DNA of 64,000 nucleotides from VAZQ01 sp963841105 (GTDB lineage: Bacteria > Pseudomonadota > Alphaproteobacteria > Rhizobiales > Xanthobacteraceae), in the NCBI GenBank assembly GCA_963841105.1, contig CAWJCB010000034.1:124001-188000 (forward strand). The letters run 5' to 3'. This document shows, one piece after another, positions 27,607 through 35,969 of the stretch. Each line of letters starts with the position of its first letter. Position 1 is the stretch's first letter. The notes under the pieces were generated by a model, which worked only from the letters and a program-made list of their open reading frames with translations, was not told the DNA's origin and searched no databases. The translations under genes were made by a program, and so were the position numbers.

Positions 27607-28724
27607 GTACCCGGAATCAGAGTTGGGTGATACGGCGATTTTTGAACCGCCGCTGGTAGACCTTCTTTTTGGTCCAGGCGAATGGCTCCGCTGTCTCGTT
27701 GTATGCTGTGATGAAAGCATCGATGTGCTCCTGCAACTGCTCGACGGTCGTGAAGGAAGCCCCGTCTAATGACTGGCCCTGGAGGATGGAAAACCAAGTC
27801 TCGATTTGATTGAGCCAAGACGAGCGCGTTGGGGTGAAATGGAAATGGACGTTTGGGTGCTTCTTGAGCCAGCGCTCATTCTTCTTATGGGTGTTTAGAT
27901 TGTCGAGAATGACGTGGAGCTTGCGATCCGGGAAGGCGGCAACGACACTGTTCATGAAGCCGAGGAACTCAACCCGGCGGCGCCGCTTGGAATGCGCGGA
28001 AATGATCCTTCCGGTAGCGACTTCGAGCGCTGCGAACAACGTCGTGGTGCCGTGGCGTTTGTAGTCATGGCTCTGCCCGGTCAAGGCGCGTCCGCTCGGC
28101 AGCTTCAAATACCCTTGCGCCCGCTCCAATGCCTGGATCGAAGGCTTCTCATCGACACAGAGAACAATCGCCTTGGCGGGTGGATTGACGTAGAGACCGA
28201 CGACATCGGCGGCTTTCGCCGCGAACTTGGGATCGTTGCTCTCGCACCAGGACTTGCGGGCCGCAAGGTCGATATTGTGCTCGCGAAGGAAGCGCCAGAC
28301 ATACTGAACGTCAACGTCGCCCAACGCCTCGGCGAGCAACGGACCCGTCCATCGCGCATAGCCCTGAGGCGGCGGCTTCTCCAAAAGCGCCAGAATGCGC
28401 TTGTTCGTCCCTTTGCCGTAGAGCGGCGTCTTGCCCGCCCGTGGGCGGTCTGTGAGGCCGCCAAGCCCGTGATCGGCAAAGCGCCGTCGCCAATTGCTGA
28501 CGATGCGCGGCTGAACACCCACTTCCGCGGCAATCGAACGCGTGCTGCGGCCCTCAGCCGCCAGCAACACTATCCGCGCCCGCCTCACGTCACGCTGCGG
28601 CGTCGTCGGTGCCCTGCAAAGCGCCTCAAGCACCTTGCGTATCTTCGGCTTGAGCCGAACTTCTCTTGCTTCGGGAATCATCCCGATCTTAAATCATGAC
28701 TCACCTGCGAAGAAAAGTGGGTAC
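27607..28724 (-). mobile_element. IS630-family insertion sequence
   Basis: The element is about 1.12 kb, flanked by TA at 27605-27606 and 28725-28726, the target duplication expected for IS630/Tc1-type elements. The ends share the inverted GTACCC start. It contains one intact transposase gene. It is inserted at the extreme 3' end of the PhnD-like gene. Confidence 0.85.
27617..28681 (-). CDS. IS630-family transposase
   Basis: This 354-residue DDE transposase has an N-terminal winged helix-turn-helix (RSTRSIAAEVGVQPRIVSNW). The catalytic core has the first Asp in VLCVDEKPSIQAL, the second in HVILDNLNTHK and the Glu in WLNQIETWFSILQG. The frame is uninterrupted and the start ATG 28681 lies 43 bp inside the element, so it could still be active. 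Base composition matches its neighbours. Confidence 0.93.
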   Translation of the reverse strand: MIPEAREVRLKPKIRKVLEALCRAPTTPQRDVRRARIVLLAAEGRSTRSIAAEVGVQPRIVSNWRRRFADHGLGGLTDRPRAGKTPLYGKGTNKRILALLEKPPPQGYARWTGPLLAEALGDVDVQYVWRFLREHNIDLAARKSWCESNDPKFAAKAADVVGLYVNPPAKAIVLCVDEKPSIQALERAQGYLKLPSGRALTGQSHDYKRHGTTTLFAALEVATGRIISAHSKRRRRVEFLGFMNSVVAAFPDRKLHVILDNLNTHKKNERWLKKHPNVHFHFTPTRSSWLNQIETWFSILQGQSLDGASFTTVEQLQEHIDAFITAYNETAEPFAWTKKKVYQRRFKNRRITQL

Positions 28725-29557
28725 TAGCGCAGCTCTGGATAGCCCAGCGAAGCAGCCTCGCGTTCATACTGCAGCTGGCTCGCGTAGCTTGCCATGTCGG
28801 CGGTGGCTATATCCTGCAGCATTAGACCGGCGCGCGCATCCGACCATTCAGGGGCGCAGGCGACCCGCTGCAATGCGTTGCGCAAGCAGACTTTCAACTC
28901 GTCTGGCGTGGCTGCCGAGGTCACATAAGGAATGGAGGGCGTGCTGCATGTGACCGCAAGAACCCGGGTGAGCGATCCCAAGTGCGGCCGATGCCGGCAA
29001 TAAAAAGCATAGGTGACGCAGTCCACGCAGGTAGCGTCTGCTTCCCGGCGCGCAATCCGTTCGATATTGCCGGGCTGGCTGTGGGTCTCGGCAATCGAGC
29101 CGAAGAAGGGCGCATCACCATGCACCAGATCGGCAAGCGTGCGCCGGGGCAAATTCATGCCGGAGTTCGAATGACGGCTGTTGAAAACAAACCGGCAGCC
29201 TCTGAGATCGGCCAATTGCTGGAAACTCAATTCGCGGTGGACGATAAAGATGCCCGCATGCCTGGGCCCGTCACAATGGTCCACGGCGTATATCGGCGCT
29301 CCCAAGATAGTGGCTTGGCCACGATAAATGGTCTGCAGCGGATATCCGCACACCTGAGTGAAGAGCGTATCGCGCTCGATTGCAGCAGGCACCGGAAGAC
29401 GCTCGAAGTCGAGCGTGGCCGGCACATCGTCAACGCCCTGCCGCTTGAGCTCCGCGCCGATCGCGTCCCAAAGGGCAGCGTTCACCTGGCGCGTCTCGGG
29501 GAGATTGTACATCGGAAGGCTTGCGCGCCACCGTGCGGCAAGCTGGGCAGCAGTCAT
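28724..29557 (-). CDS. PhnD-like phosphate/phosphonate-type ABC binding protein
   Basis: This protein of about 277 residues has the PhnD-like two-lobe binding fold: SLPMYNLPETRQVNAALWDA at the start, QVCGYPLQTIYRGQ, RHSNSGMNLPRR and VDCVTYAFYCRHRP. No signal peptide is evident, as in many soluble members of this group. The stop codon TAG is formed at the junction with the IS630-family element, so the last residues may have been replaced. The ligand is unknown. It is co-directional with the peptide transporter operon on the other side of the element. Confidence 0.82.
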   Translation of the reverse strand: MTAAQLAARWRASLPMYNLPETRQVNAALWDAIGAELKRQGVDDVPATLDFERLPVPAAIERDTLFTQVCGYPLQTIYRGQATILGAPIYAVDHCDGPRHAGIFIVHRELSFQQLADLRGCRFVFNSRHSNSGMNLPRRTLADLVHGDAPFFGSIAETHSQPGNIERIARREADATCVDCVTYAFYCRHRPHLGSLTRVLAVTCSTPSIPYVTSAATPDELKVCLRNALQRVACAPEWSDARAGLMLQDIATADMASYASQLQYEREAASLGYPELR

Positions 29558-29765
29558 TGGCAGTTACCTCATCAGCCAGCTGTATGTCGCGCGCGATATC
29601 GAGTTGTTCGAGAAATACTGAAGGCGCAGGCAAACGATCCATACTACGCTGCCGGCGCTGAAACAACTAAATCGGCATAGATCGTTCCTAGGCGTGCGTT
29701 TCCAAAGTTCGAATCCTATCAAGCGGCTTTTTCGAGCCTGTAGGACCAGTGTGGACGACGGGACT

Positions 29766-29897
29766 TTAATTGAAGTGATCCATGGCAGCCATGATGAATT
29801 CGCGGCTGCGGTGGCGGTCCTTGACCAGGGCGTGGACTTTGCCAGTGACGAGATCAATCCCGGCCAGCAAGCTGATTGTGCCGTGTGCGACCTTTTT
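29766..29897 (-). pseudogene. Transposase fragment (IS630-type, different from the intact copy)
   Basis: The minus-strand frame reads VAHGTISLLAGIDLVTGKVH and ALVKDRHRSREFI, a segment typical of another group of IS630-family transposases. It then ends MAAMDHFN and stop. There are stops on both sides, so only about 43 codons survive. It marks past insertion between the PhnD-like and monooxygenase genes; the rest of 29558-29930 shows no gene. Confidence 0.6.
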
Positions 29898-29930
29898 TCA
29901 TTTCACCTGACCCGACGTTGAGCGGACGGC

Positions 29931-31553
29931 TCAGCGAGGGCCATGCCCGGTCGCGATGGCCGCGACTTCGTCGGCGTCCTCGGGAGGTTGGTTGCCGCGC
30001 CACACGATGTGCAAGTCGGGCCGCAGCAAGAGGAAGTCAAACCCATAGACATCGCGCACGACTCTGTCGCGGATCTCCAGAACCTTGACTGGCGCGCCGC
30101 GGGCGCTGATCGCCGCCGCGAGATGGCCGGCGTTTGCGTTTGTGCGGCCCAGTTGCAGAATGGTGAAGCCATCCGGGATGCGATCCTGAATTGCCGTTCC
30201 ATCGTCCAGCCAGATATGCGGCAGTCTCGCGCCAGGCCAGGTGGTTGGCGCGTATTCGCGAAACAAATGCTCCGGGCCACCCGGAACATCACAAATGACG
30301 GGCGAATCGACATAACGGTAACCAAGTTCCGCACCTAACATCTCGTTCGACTTGCGCTGCTCGAGATCGGCGACTTGCGCGAGCGTATCGCGAACATGCT
30401 TGCCTTGTGTCGTATCGTCACGGATGCCCGGCTTCCACATGCTGCGCCACTTCCGCCGGCCGATGGTCGCATGACGCGACGCACCAACGTTGCGATCGCC
30501 AATCTGCCGCCGCTCGACTTCATACGACGCGAGGAGCTTGGGTCCGCCCCAGCCTTGCAGCGTGGCGGCAAGCTTCCAGGAAAGGTCGATCGCGTCCCCG
30601 ACACCCGAATTCATTCCCAGACCGCCTGTGGGAATCACGAGATGGACGGCGTCACCGGCAAGGAAAACGCGTCCTTGCTGATATTTGTCGGCAAGAAGCA
30701 AGTTCTGCCGCCACGGAGCGCACGAGAGCATCTCGTATTTGACTGGAACGGCGACTGTCCTCTGAAATTGGGTATTCATCTCTTCGTCGCTGTCGACGCT
30801 CGAATGAAGCGTCCAATGCTTCGTTGAATCCTGCATGATGAGGAAGGTCCCCTTCTCATCAGCGACGTGATAGTGGCGTCCCTTGCCTGGACCATTGCCG
30901 ATTGGAATCCTGTCGAACAGCTCGTCGCAGCGGTAGAGCGCCTGGCGCAGCTGCATGAGGTTGCCCTCCCCGCGCAACGCGATGCCAAGCCCCCCGCGCA
31001 CCCGGCTGGTTCCGCCATCGCAGCCAACGAGATAGGCGCAGCGGACCGTTCTGGTCGATCCATCCGGATTCTTGACTTGCGCCGTTACGCCTTGCGCGTC
31101 CTGCTTGAGCGAGAGGAATTCGCACCCAAAGCGGACGTGCACGCCGGAAGTCCCTTCGGCCACGGACTTAAGGAGCGGCTCCAGGGTATATTGCGAGATA
31201 AGCTGATATGCTTCCGCCGGAGCCGTGCCGTCGGTCGTTGCCCGAATGTCGGCCGTCGCCTGCGCGACCGATGGATACGGCAGGCGCAGCAGCGGCGGCT
31301 CGTTCATCGCGAGCACGATGTACACATCCATCGGGCAATCCGCACGCAACCCCGCGGCACGGATCTTTGCGGCGAGCCCCATGCGCCGGTAGATTTCCAT
31401 GGTGCGCGCATTGACGCGCTCCATCTTTGGCAAAAACGCCGGCTCTTCCTTCTGCTCGATGAGCTCACAACGCACGCCGCGTTGGCCCAAGGCAATCGCC
31501 AGTGTCAATCCCACCGGACCCCCGCCCACAATCAGAACTTCGGTGTCAATCAT
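29931..31553 (-). CDS. FAD-dependent aromatic hydroxylase (MhpA/PheA-like monooxygenase)
   Basis: This 540-residue single-component flavin hydroxylase has an FAD motif VLIVGGGPVGLTLAIALGQ, the AYLVGCDGGTSRVR block and the second FAD motif VFLAGDAVHLVIPTGGLGMN, in the order expected for the phenol/3-hydroxyphenylpropionate hydroxylase group. A C-terminal thioredoxin-like region (GFTILQLGR onward) is also present. It is divergent from a hotdog thioesterase 129 bp away. It probably hydroxylates an aromatic acid or phenol; the substrate cannot be specified. Confidence 0.9.
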   Translation of the reverse strand: MIDTEVLIVGGGPVGLTLAIALGQRGVRCELIEQKEEPAFLPKMERVNARTMEIYRRMGLAAKIRAAGLRADCPMDVYIVLAMNEPPLLRLPYPSVAQATADIRATTDGTAPAEAYQLISQYTLEPLLKSVAEGTSGVHVRFGCEFLSLKQDAQGVTAQVKNPDGSTRTVRCAYLVGCDGGTSRVRGGLGIALRGEGNLMQLRQALYRCDELFDRIPIGNGPGKGRHYHVADEKGTFLIMQDSTKHWTLHSSVDSDEEMNTQFQRTVAVPVKYEMLSCAPWRQNLLLADKYQQGRVFLAGDAVHLVIPTGGLGMNSGVGDAIDLSWKLAATLQGWGGPKLLASYEVERRQIGDRNVGASRHATIGRRKWRSMWKPGIRDDTTQGKHVRDTLAQVADLEQRKSNEMLGAELGYRYVDSPVICDVPGGPEHLFREYAPTTWPGARLPHIWLDDGTAIQDRIPDGFTILQLGRTNANAGHLAAAISARGAPVKVLEIRDRVVRDVYGFDFLLLRPDLHIVWRGNQPPEDADEVAAIATGHGPR

Positions 31554-31682
31554 CGCTTTCTCAGGCCCTGGATGTCGTCCTTTGACCCAAACATTTATTG
31601 CGCGTTCAAGTCGAGCACTTCAACCGTTGCCGCCATGACAGCGGTATAGTGTCTGCGCCTCCGCAAGGATGAAAACTGCATA

Positions 31683-32090
31683 ATGGACCTCTCAAAGCTG
31701 AGAATTGGCCTGACCGGTTCTGCCGAGTTGCTGGTGACGGCCGAGCACACGGCGCCACGCGTCGGCAGCGGGCTTGTGGGCGTCTTGGCCACTCCGGTGA
31801 TGATCAACCTCATGGAGGCTGCAGCCCTCGTGGCGGTCGAGCACCTGCTGCCGAGCGGGCACCAGAGCCTCGGAATCCACCTCGACATCCGTCATTTCGC
31901 GGCAACGCCCGTCGGCATGCGCATAGTGGCAAGTTGCGCACTCACGGCCATCGAGGGCCGCACGCTTTTGTTCGATGTCCAGGCTTGCGATGAGAAGGAG
32001 CCGATCGGCGGCGGCTCGCACAAGCGCGTCATCGTCAACGTCGCGCGGTTTGACCAGCGCGTGCAAAGAAAGCTGGACAGGCTTTCCTGA
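31683..32090 (+). CDS. Thioesterase family protein (FlK-like hotdog fold)
   Basis: This 135-residue protein matches the fluoroacetyl-CoA thioesterase-like hotdog group: VGVLATPVMINLMEAAAL with the catalytic-type Thr and Glu, HQSLGIHLDIRHFAATPVG, and a C-terminal HKRVIVNVARF. It would hydrolyse a small acyl-CoA. It is divergent from the aromatic hydroxylase and 69 bp upstream of the CDF transporter. A link to aromatic acyl-CoA breakdown is possible but inferred from position only. Confidence 0.85.
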   Translation: MDLSKLRIGLTGSAELLVTAEHTAPRVGSGLVGVLATPVMINLMEAAALVAVEHLLPSGHQSLGIHLDIRHFAATPVGMRIVASCALTAIEGRTLLFDVQACDEKEPIGGGSHKRVIVNVARFDQRVQRKLDRLS

Positions 32091-32159
32091 GCTGCCTACT
32101 TCCTACGCATCGAGGCTCGCAATCTGCCGCCTCGTTGCCCCCGCGCAGCCAGGCGCAGC

Positions 32160-33533
32160 ATGCAAGACGTGAAGGAAAGGGCGGCGCTTACTTCCATCGC
32201 CGCCTCGGCGGGTCTGACTCTGGCCAAAGGCGCGGTCGGATTTGCCACCGGCTCGCTCGCGATCCTCTCGGAGGCGGCGCACTCGCTCCTTGATCTCGTG
32301 GCCACCGTGATGACGTACTTTGCGGTGCGCATCTCGGGCAAGCCGGCTGACGCGGAGCACCACTACGGCCACGGCAAGGTTGAAAGCGTGTCGGCGCTGG
32401 CGGAGACGGCGCTCCTGTTCCTCCTCTCCGGGGTTGTGATCTGGGAAGCCGTGCAACGCCTGTTCGGCTCGCATGGCCACGCCGTCGAAGCGACTGTTTG
32501 GTCGTTCGCCGTCATGGCGGCCTCGATTGTCATCGACTTCTTTCGCGCGCGGGTGCTTTACAGAATAGCCGCGAAAACATCGAGTGAAGCGCTGGAAGCC
32601 GATGCGCTGCACTTCGGCTCGGATATGTGGTCATCCGCGGCAGTGCTGGCCGGGCTGGCAGCCGTCTGGTTCGGTTTTGCGCTGGCGGATTCGATTGCCG
32701 CCATCGTCGTTGCGGTCTTCATCTGTGTCGCCGGATGGCGGCTCGGCCGGCGCACGCTCGACACCCTCACTGACACGGCGCCAGCGGGGGCCGCGCGAAG
32801 AATTTCAAAAGAGGTAGCGGGAATTCCCGGCGTTGTCGGCGTCGAGCGGCTGCGCGCGCGCCAATCTGGCGGAGTGCTGTTCGTCGACCTCGTCGTTGCG
32901 GTGAGCCGCACCCTGCCGCTCGAGCGCGTTGCCGCCATGAAGGACCGCATCGTCCAGAAGGTGCGCGAGGATAGCCCGGCGGCCGAAGTGACCGTGACCA
33001 CCGAGCCGCGTGCGCTGGATGATGAGACCGTGCTCGAACGGGTCATGGTGATCGCGCGCAATCGTGGAGTTGGCGTGCATCATGTCACCGCGCATGCAAT
33101 CGAGTCCCGGCTTGCCCTTTCTTTGGACCTGGAGGTCGATGGCATGCTGACGCTCGGCGCAGCCCATGAGATTGCAAGCGGATTGGAAAAGGCAATAGGG
33201 GATGAGCTGGGGCCGCAAGTCGAGGTGGAGACGCATATCGAACCGATGCAGCCGGTTGGCGAGGATGGCCGCGACGCAAGGCCCGCGCGCGTTCTCGCCG
33301 TCGGCAAAGCGCTCAACGAAATCGCGGCGCAGGTGGATCTCGTAGGCGAAATCCATGACGTGCGCGTTCGAGAAGCTTCCGGGGGCGAGATCGTCAATTT
33401 TCATTGCATGATGGGCGCGGCGGTCAAGGTCGCGGACGCGCATGAGAAGGTTGACGAGGTCGAGCGAGCCTTGCGGCTGCGCTTCCCGTCGATCGTGCGA
33501 GCAATCGGTCATGCCGAGCCGAGTGAGCCGTAG
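32160..33533 (+). CDS. Cation diffusion facilitator family transporter with extended C-terminus
   Basis: This 457-residue membrane exporter has about six transmembrane segments in residues 10-210. The metal site is formed by HSLLD in segment II and HFGSD in segment V (HxxxD twice), as in Zn/Cd or Fe/Mn exporters. The remaining 240 residues look like two to three consecutive ferredoxin-like dimerisation domains (around 215-285, 295-375 and 385-450), longer than the single domain of typical members. The stop codon lies inside the 118-bp repeat at 33529. The transported metal is not certain. Confidence 0.9.
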   Translation: MQDVKERAALTSIAASAGLTLAKGAVGFATGSLAILSEAAHSLLDLVATVMTYFAVRISGKPADAEHHYGHGKVESVSALAETALLFLLSGVVIWEAVQRLFGSHGHAVEATVWSFAVMAASIVIDFFRARVLYRIAAKTSSEALEADALHFGSDMWSSAAVLAGLAAVWFGFALADSIAAIVVAVFICVAGWRLGRRTLDTLTDTAPAGAARRISKEVAGIPGVVGVERLRARQSGGVLFVDLVVAVSRTLPLERVAAMKDRIVQKVREDSPAAEVTVTTEPRALDDETVLERVMVIARNRGVGVHHVTAHAIESRLALSLDLEVDGMLTLGAAHEIASGLEKAIGDELGPQVEVETHIEPMQPVGEDGRDARPARVLAVGKALNEIAAQVDLVGEIHDVRVREASGGEIVNFHCMMGAAVKVADAHEKVDEVERALRLRFPSIVRAIGHAEPSEP

Positions 33534-33646
33534 GTTGGGTCGAGCGTTCTTGCGAGACCCAACAACGTGTGATTGGACGTTGGGTCTCGTGATAGCCCGC
33601 GAAGACGGGCGTAAACGCCCTTTTGGAGAACTCGACCCAACCTACG
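33529..33646. repeat. 118-bp inverted-repeat-ended element, copy 1
   Basis: The ends are CGTAGGTTGGGTCGAG and its exact complement. The interior contains GAGACCCAAC/GTTGGGTCTC and CCGCGAAGACGGGCGTAAACGCCC. It supplies the stop codon of the CDF gene and ends 4 bp from the alcohol dehydrogenase stop. Copy 2 lies at 34716-34833. Confidence 0.85.
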
Positions 33647-33649
33647 AAC

Positions 33650-34651
33650 CTACGAGACGCCCGGCAGTAAGACCGCCGCGCCTTGTAACCGGCCTTCGCG
33701 GAGATCGGCCAGTGCCTCGTTGGCGCGCGCCAGCGGATACGACACGACGTGCGTCTTCAGTCCGGCCTGCGAGGCGACGGGGAGGAATTCGCCGGCATCC
33801 GCCCGCGTGAGATTTGCGACCGAGACCAGATGCCGCTCCTGCCAGAGCAGGGCATAAGGAAAGCTCGGAATATCCGACATGTGAATGCCGCCGCAAACCA
33901 CCCTGCCCCCTTTCCTGACGGCCGCGAGTGCGGCCGGGACGAGCGCCCCGACCGGCGCAAAAATGATCGCAGCGTCGAGCGGCTCCGGCGGCAATTCACC
34001 CGAGCCGCCTGCCCATGCCGCGCCAAGAGATTTTGCGAAGGCTTGCGCGGGGCGATCGTCGCCGGGGGTGAACGCATAAACGCGGCAGCCCTGCCAAGCG
34101 GCCACCTGGCAGAGAATGTGCGCAGCCGCGCCGAAGCCGTAGAGCCCGAGCGCCCGCAGCGCGATGCCGTCCCGCGCCATGCGATAACTGCGCCAGCCGA
34201 TCAGGCCCGCACACAGGAGCGGCGCCGTATGCGCATCATCCATTGCTCCCGGCAGGGGGAAGCAGCACCGGGGGTCCGCAATGGCATGCGTCGCGTAGCC
34301 TCCATCGCGCGTGTACCCCGTAAAGAGAGGGTGATCGCACAGGTTCTCCCGGCCATCGCGGCAATACGGACACGCGCCACAGGTGAACCCGAGCCACGGC
34401 ACGCCGATGCGCTCGCCGATCGACAATCCAACGACGTCACGGCCAATCGCCTCGACGCGGCCGACGATCTCGTGACCCGGAACAATCGGAAGCTTCAGGT
34501 TCGGCAACTCGCCATCTACAACATGCAGGTCCGTGCGACAGACGCCGCATGCTGCAATGGCAATGAGGACTTCTCCGACGCCTGGAGCGGGCTTCCGGCG
34601 CTCACGCATGATAAGCGGTGTGCGCGGCGCTTCCAGAACCATTGCTCGCAT
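33650..34651 (-). CDS. Zinc-dependent alcohol dehydrogenase family protein
   Basis: This 333-residue medium-chain dehydrogenase has catalytic zinc ligands Cys38 (ACGVCRTDLH) and His60-Glu61 (VPGHEIVG), and structural zinc cysteines 91, 94, 97 and 105 (CGACPYCRDGRENLC). The cofactor motif is atypical: GLYGFGAAAHILCQVA instead of the usual GxGGxG. The start ATG 34651 fits the family, although the frame is open farther upstream. The gene is bracketed by two 118-bp repeats. The alcohol or aldehyde substrate is unknown. Confidence 0.92.
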   Translation of the reverse strand: MRAMVLEAPRTPLIMRERRKPAPGVGEVLIAIAACGVCRTDLHVVDGELPNLKLPIVPGHEIVGRVEAIGRDVVGLSIGERIGVPWLGFTCGACPYCRDGRENLCDHPLFTGYTRDGGYATHAIADPRCCFPLPGAMDDAHTAPLLCAGLIGWRSYRMARDGIALRALGLYGFGAAAHILCQVAAWQGCRVYAFTPGDDRPAQAFAKSLGAAWAGGSGELPPEPLDAAIIFAPVGALVPAALAAVRKGGRVVCGGIHMSDIPSFPYALLWQERHLVSVANLTRADAGEFLPVASQAGLKTHVVSYPLARANEALADLREGRLQGAAVLLPGVS

Positions 34652-34715
34652 GGTCAGCGTCTTCACGTAGCTTGGGTTGAGCCGGCGGCAAAACCCGGGA
34701 TTACAAAATAAGTGT

Positions 34716-34833
34716 CGTAGGTTGGGTCGAGTTTCTTCACGCGACCCAACATGGGTAGCGCCCAAGCGTTGGGTCTCGCACAGCCCGCGAAGACGGGCGT
34801 AAACGCCCTGACGCTGCTCGACCCAACCTACGA
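34716..34833. repeat. 118-bp inverted-repeat-ended element, copy 2
   Basis: It has the same length, orientation and 16-bp perfect terminal inverted repeat as 33529-33646, and shares the internal CCCGCGAAGACGGGCGTAAA block. It lies between the alcohol dehydrogenase promoter side and the stop of the Bug-family gene. Confidence 0.85.
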
Positions 34834-34843
34834 CTGCTGTTGA

Positions 34844-35797
34844 TCAGTTGGTGATTTCTTTGAACACCTCGGTGAGGTGCGCGGTCTCGTCGCGGATGAC
34901 CTTATCGAACTGTTCGGGCGTGTCGGAGGCGCTCACGAGGAACTGCGCGGCAAGCTTCGCCTTCACCTCCGGGGTCTGCAGGATTGCAACCACATCCTGG
35001 TTGATCTTGCTGATAATTTCACGTGGCACGGCAGCTTGAGTCATCAAGCCGAACCAGGAATCGTAAACAAAATCCAGCCCGGCCTCGCGAAACGTCGGCA
35101 CATCCGGTATCTCGGGAAGCCGCGTTGGTGTCGGAGCCGCAATCGCCCGCACCCTGCCGCCTTCCACCATTTCTTTTGAGAGATTGACCGGCGCAAAATA
35201 CAATTGCGCATCACCTCGGACGACCGCGGTTACCGCATCCGGCGCGCTCTTGAATGGAACGTGGACGATATTGATTCCCGCCGCCTTGCGAAACAAGGCG
35301 CCGGCGATGAAGGTCGTGCTGGCAAGCCCCGGCGAGGAGAAATTGAGAGTTCCGGGCTTCGCTTTCGCCAGCTCGAGGACTTCCTTCAGATTTTTCGCCG
35401 GAAGCTCGGGGTTGGCGATCAGACAGAGCGGTGCCGAGCTCACGCGCGTAATTCCGGCGAAATCCTTTACCGGATCGAACGGAAGATTCTTGTTCACGAG
35501 ACCCAACACCGTATGACCGTTCGATGTGACCATGAGCGTGTACCCGTCGGGAGGTGACTTTGCGACGCTCGAGGTACCGGCAATGCCAGGCCGATTCTCT
35601 ACAATCACCTGCTGGCCCCAGCGCCTGGAGGCTTCATCGGCCACGATGCGGGCCATGATGTCGGTCACGCTTCCGGCGCCGAAAGGCACGACGATGGTCA
35701 CCCGCTGGGTCGGGAAATTCGGCGCGGCATGCAAGCCCGATACAGCGATTGCCGCCGCTGCGATAATGGCAGCCGCGAAGGTGCGAAGAATTGACAT
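34844..35797 (-). CDS. Bug/TctC-family tripartite tricarboxylate transporter binding protein
   Basis: This 317-residue periplasmic protein starts at ATG 35797 with GGGAGG just upstream, and has a Sec signal (FAAAIIAAAAIAVSGLHAA). Family blocks: VTIVVPFGAGSVTDIMAR, VENRPGIAGT, AKSPPDGYTLMVTSNGHTVL and HVPFKSAPDAVTAVVRGDA. Bug proteins bind carboxylates or aromatic acids. No TctA/TctB membrane genes are nearby, which is common for orphan Bug proteins. Confidence 0.93.
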   Translation of the reverse strand: MSILRTFAAAIIAAAAIAVSGLHAAPNFPTQRVTIVVPFGAGSVTDIMARIVADEASRRWGQQVIVENRPGIAGTSSVAKSPPDGYTLMVTSNGHTVLGLVNKNLPFDPVKDFAGITRVSSAPLCLIANPELPAKNLKEVLELAKAKPGTLNFSSPGLASTTFIAGALFRKAAGINIVHVPFKSAPDAVTAVVRGDAQLYFAPVNLSKEMVEGGRVRAIAAPTPTRLPEIPDVPTFREAGLDFVYDSWFGLMTQAAVPREIISKINQDVVAILQTPEVKAKLAAQFLVSASDTPEQFDKVIRDETAHLTEVFKEITN

Positions 35798-35969
35798 GAA
35801 GTCCTCCCAGTAAGTTTTTTGGCGCATGGAGTGGCTACCCGCAATATCAGCATGCAGGGCCGAGTAGTAGTACCGCTAAATGCCGCACGGGCAGGTTCCG
35901 CGGAAGGAAGCTCGTGCGCGATGGCTTGGCGTGCCATAGAGATGCACTCGTTCGTCCAGGAATGGTGTG

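Noticed and set aside
29694..29745. A tRNA-like GTTCGAATCC segment
   Set aside because: Flanking bases cannot form a T-arm stem and no anticodon arm or acceptor stem can be built.
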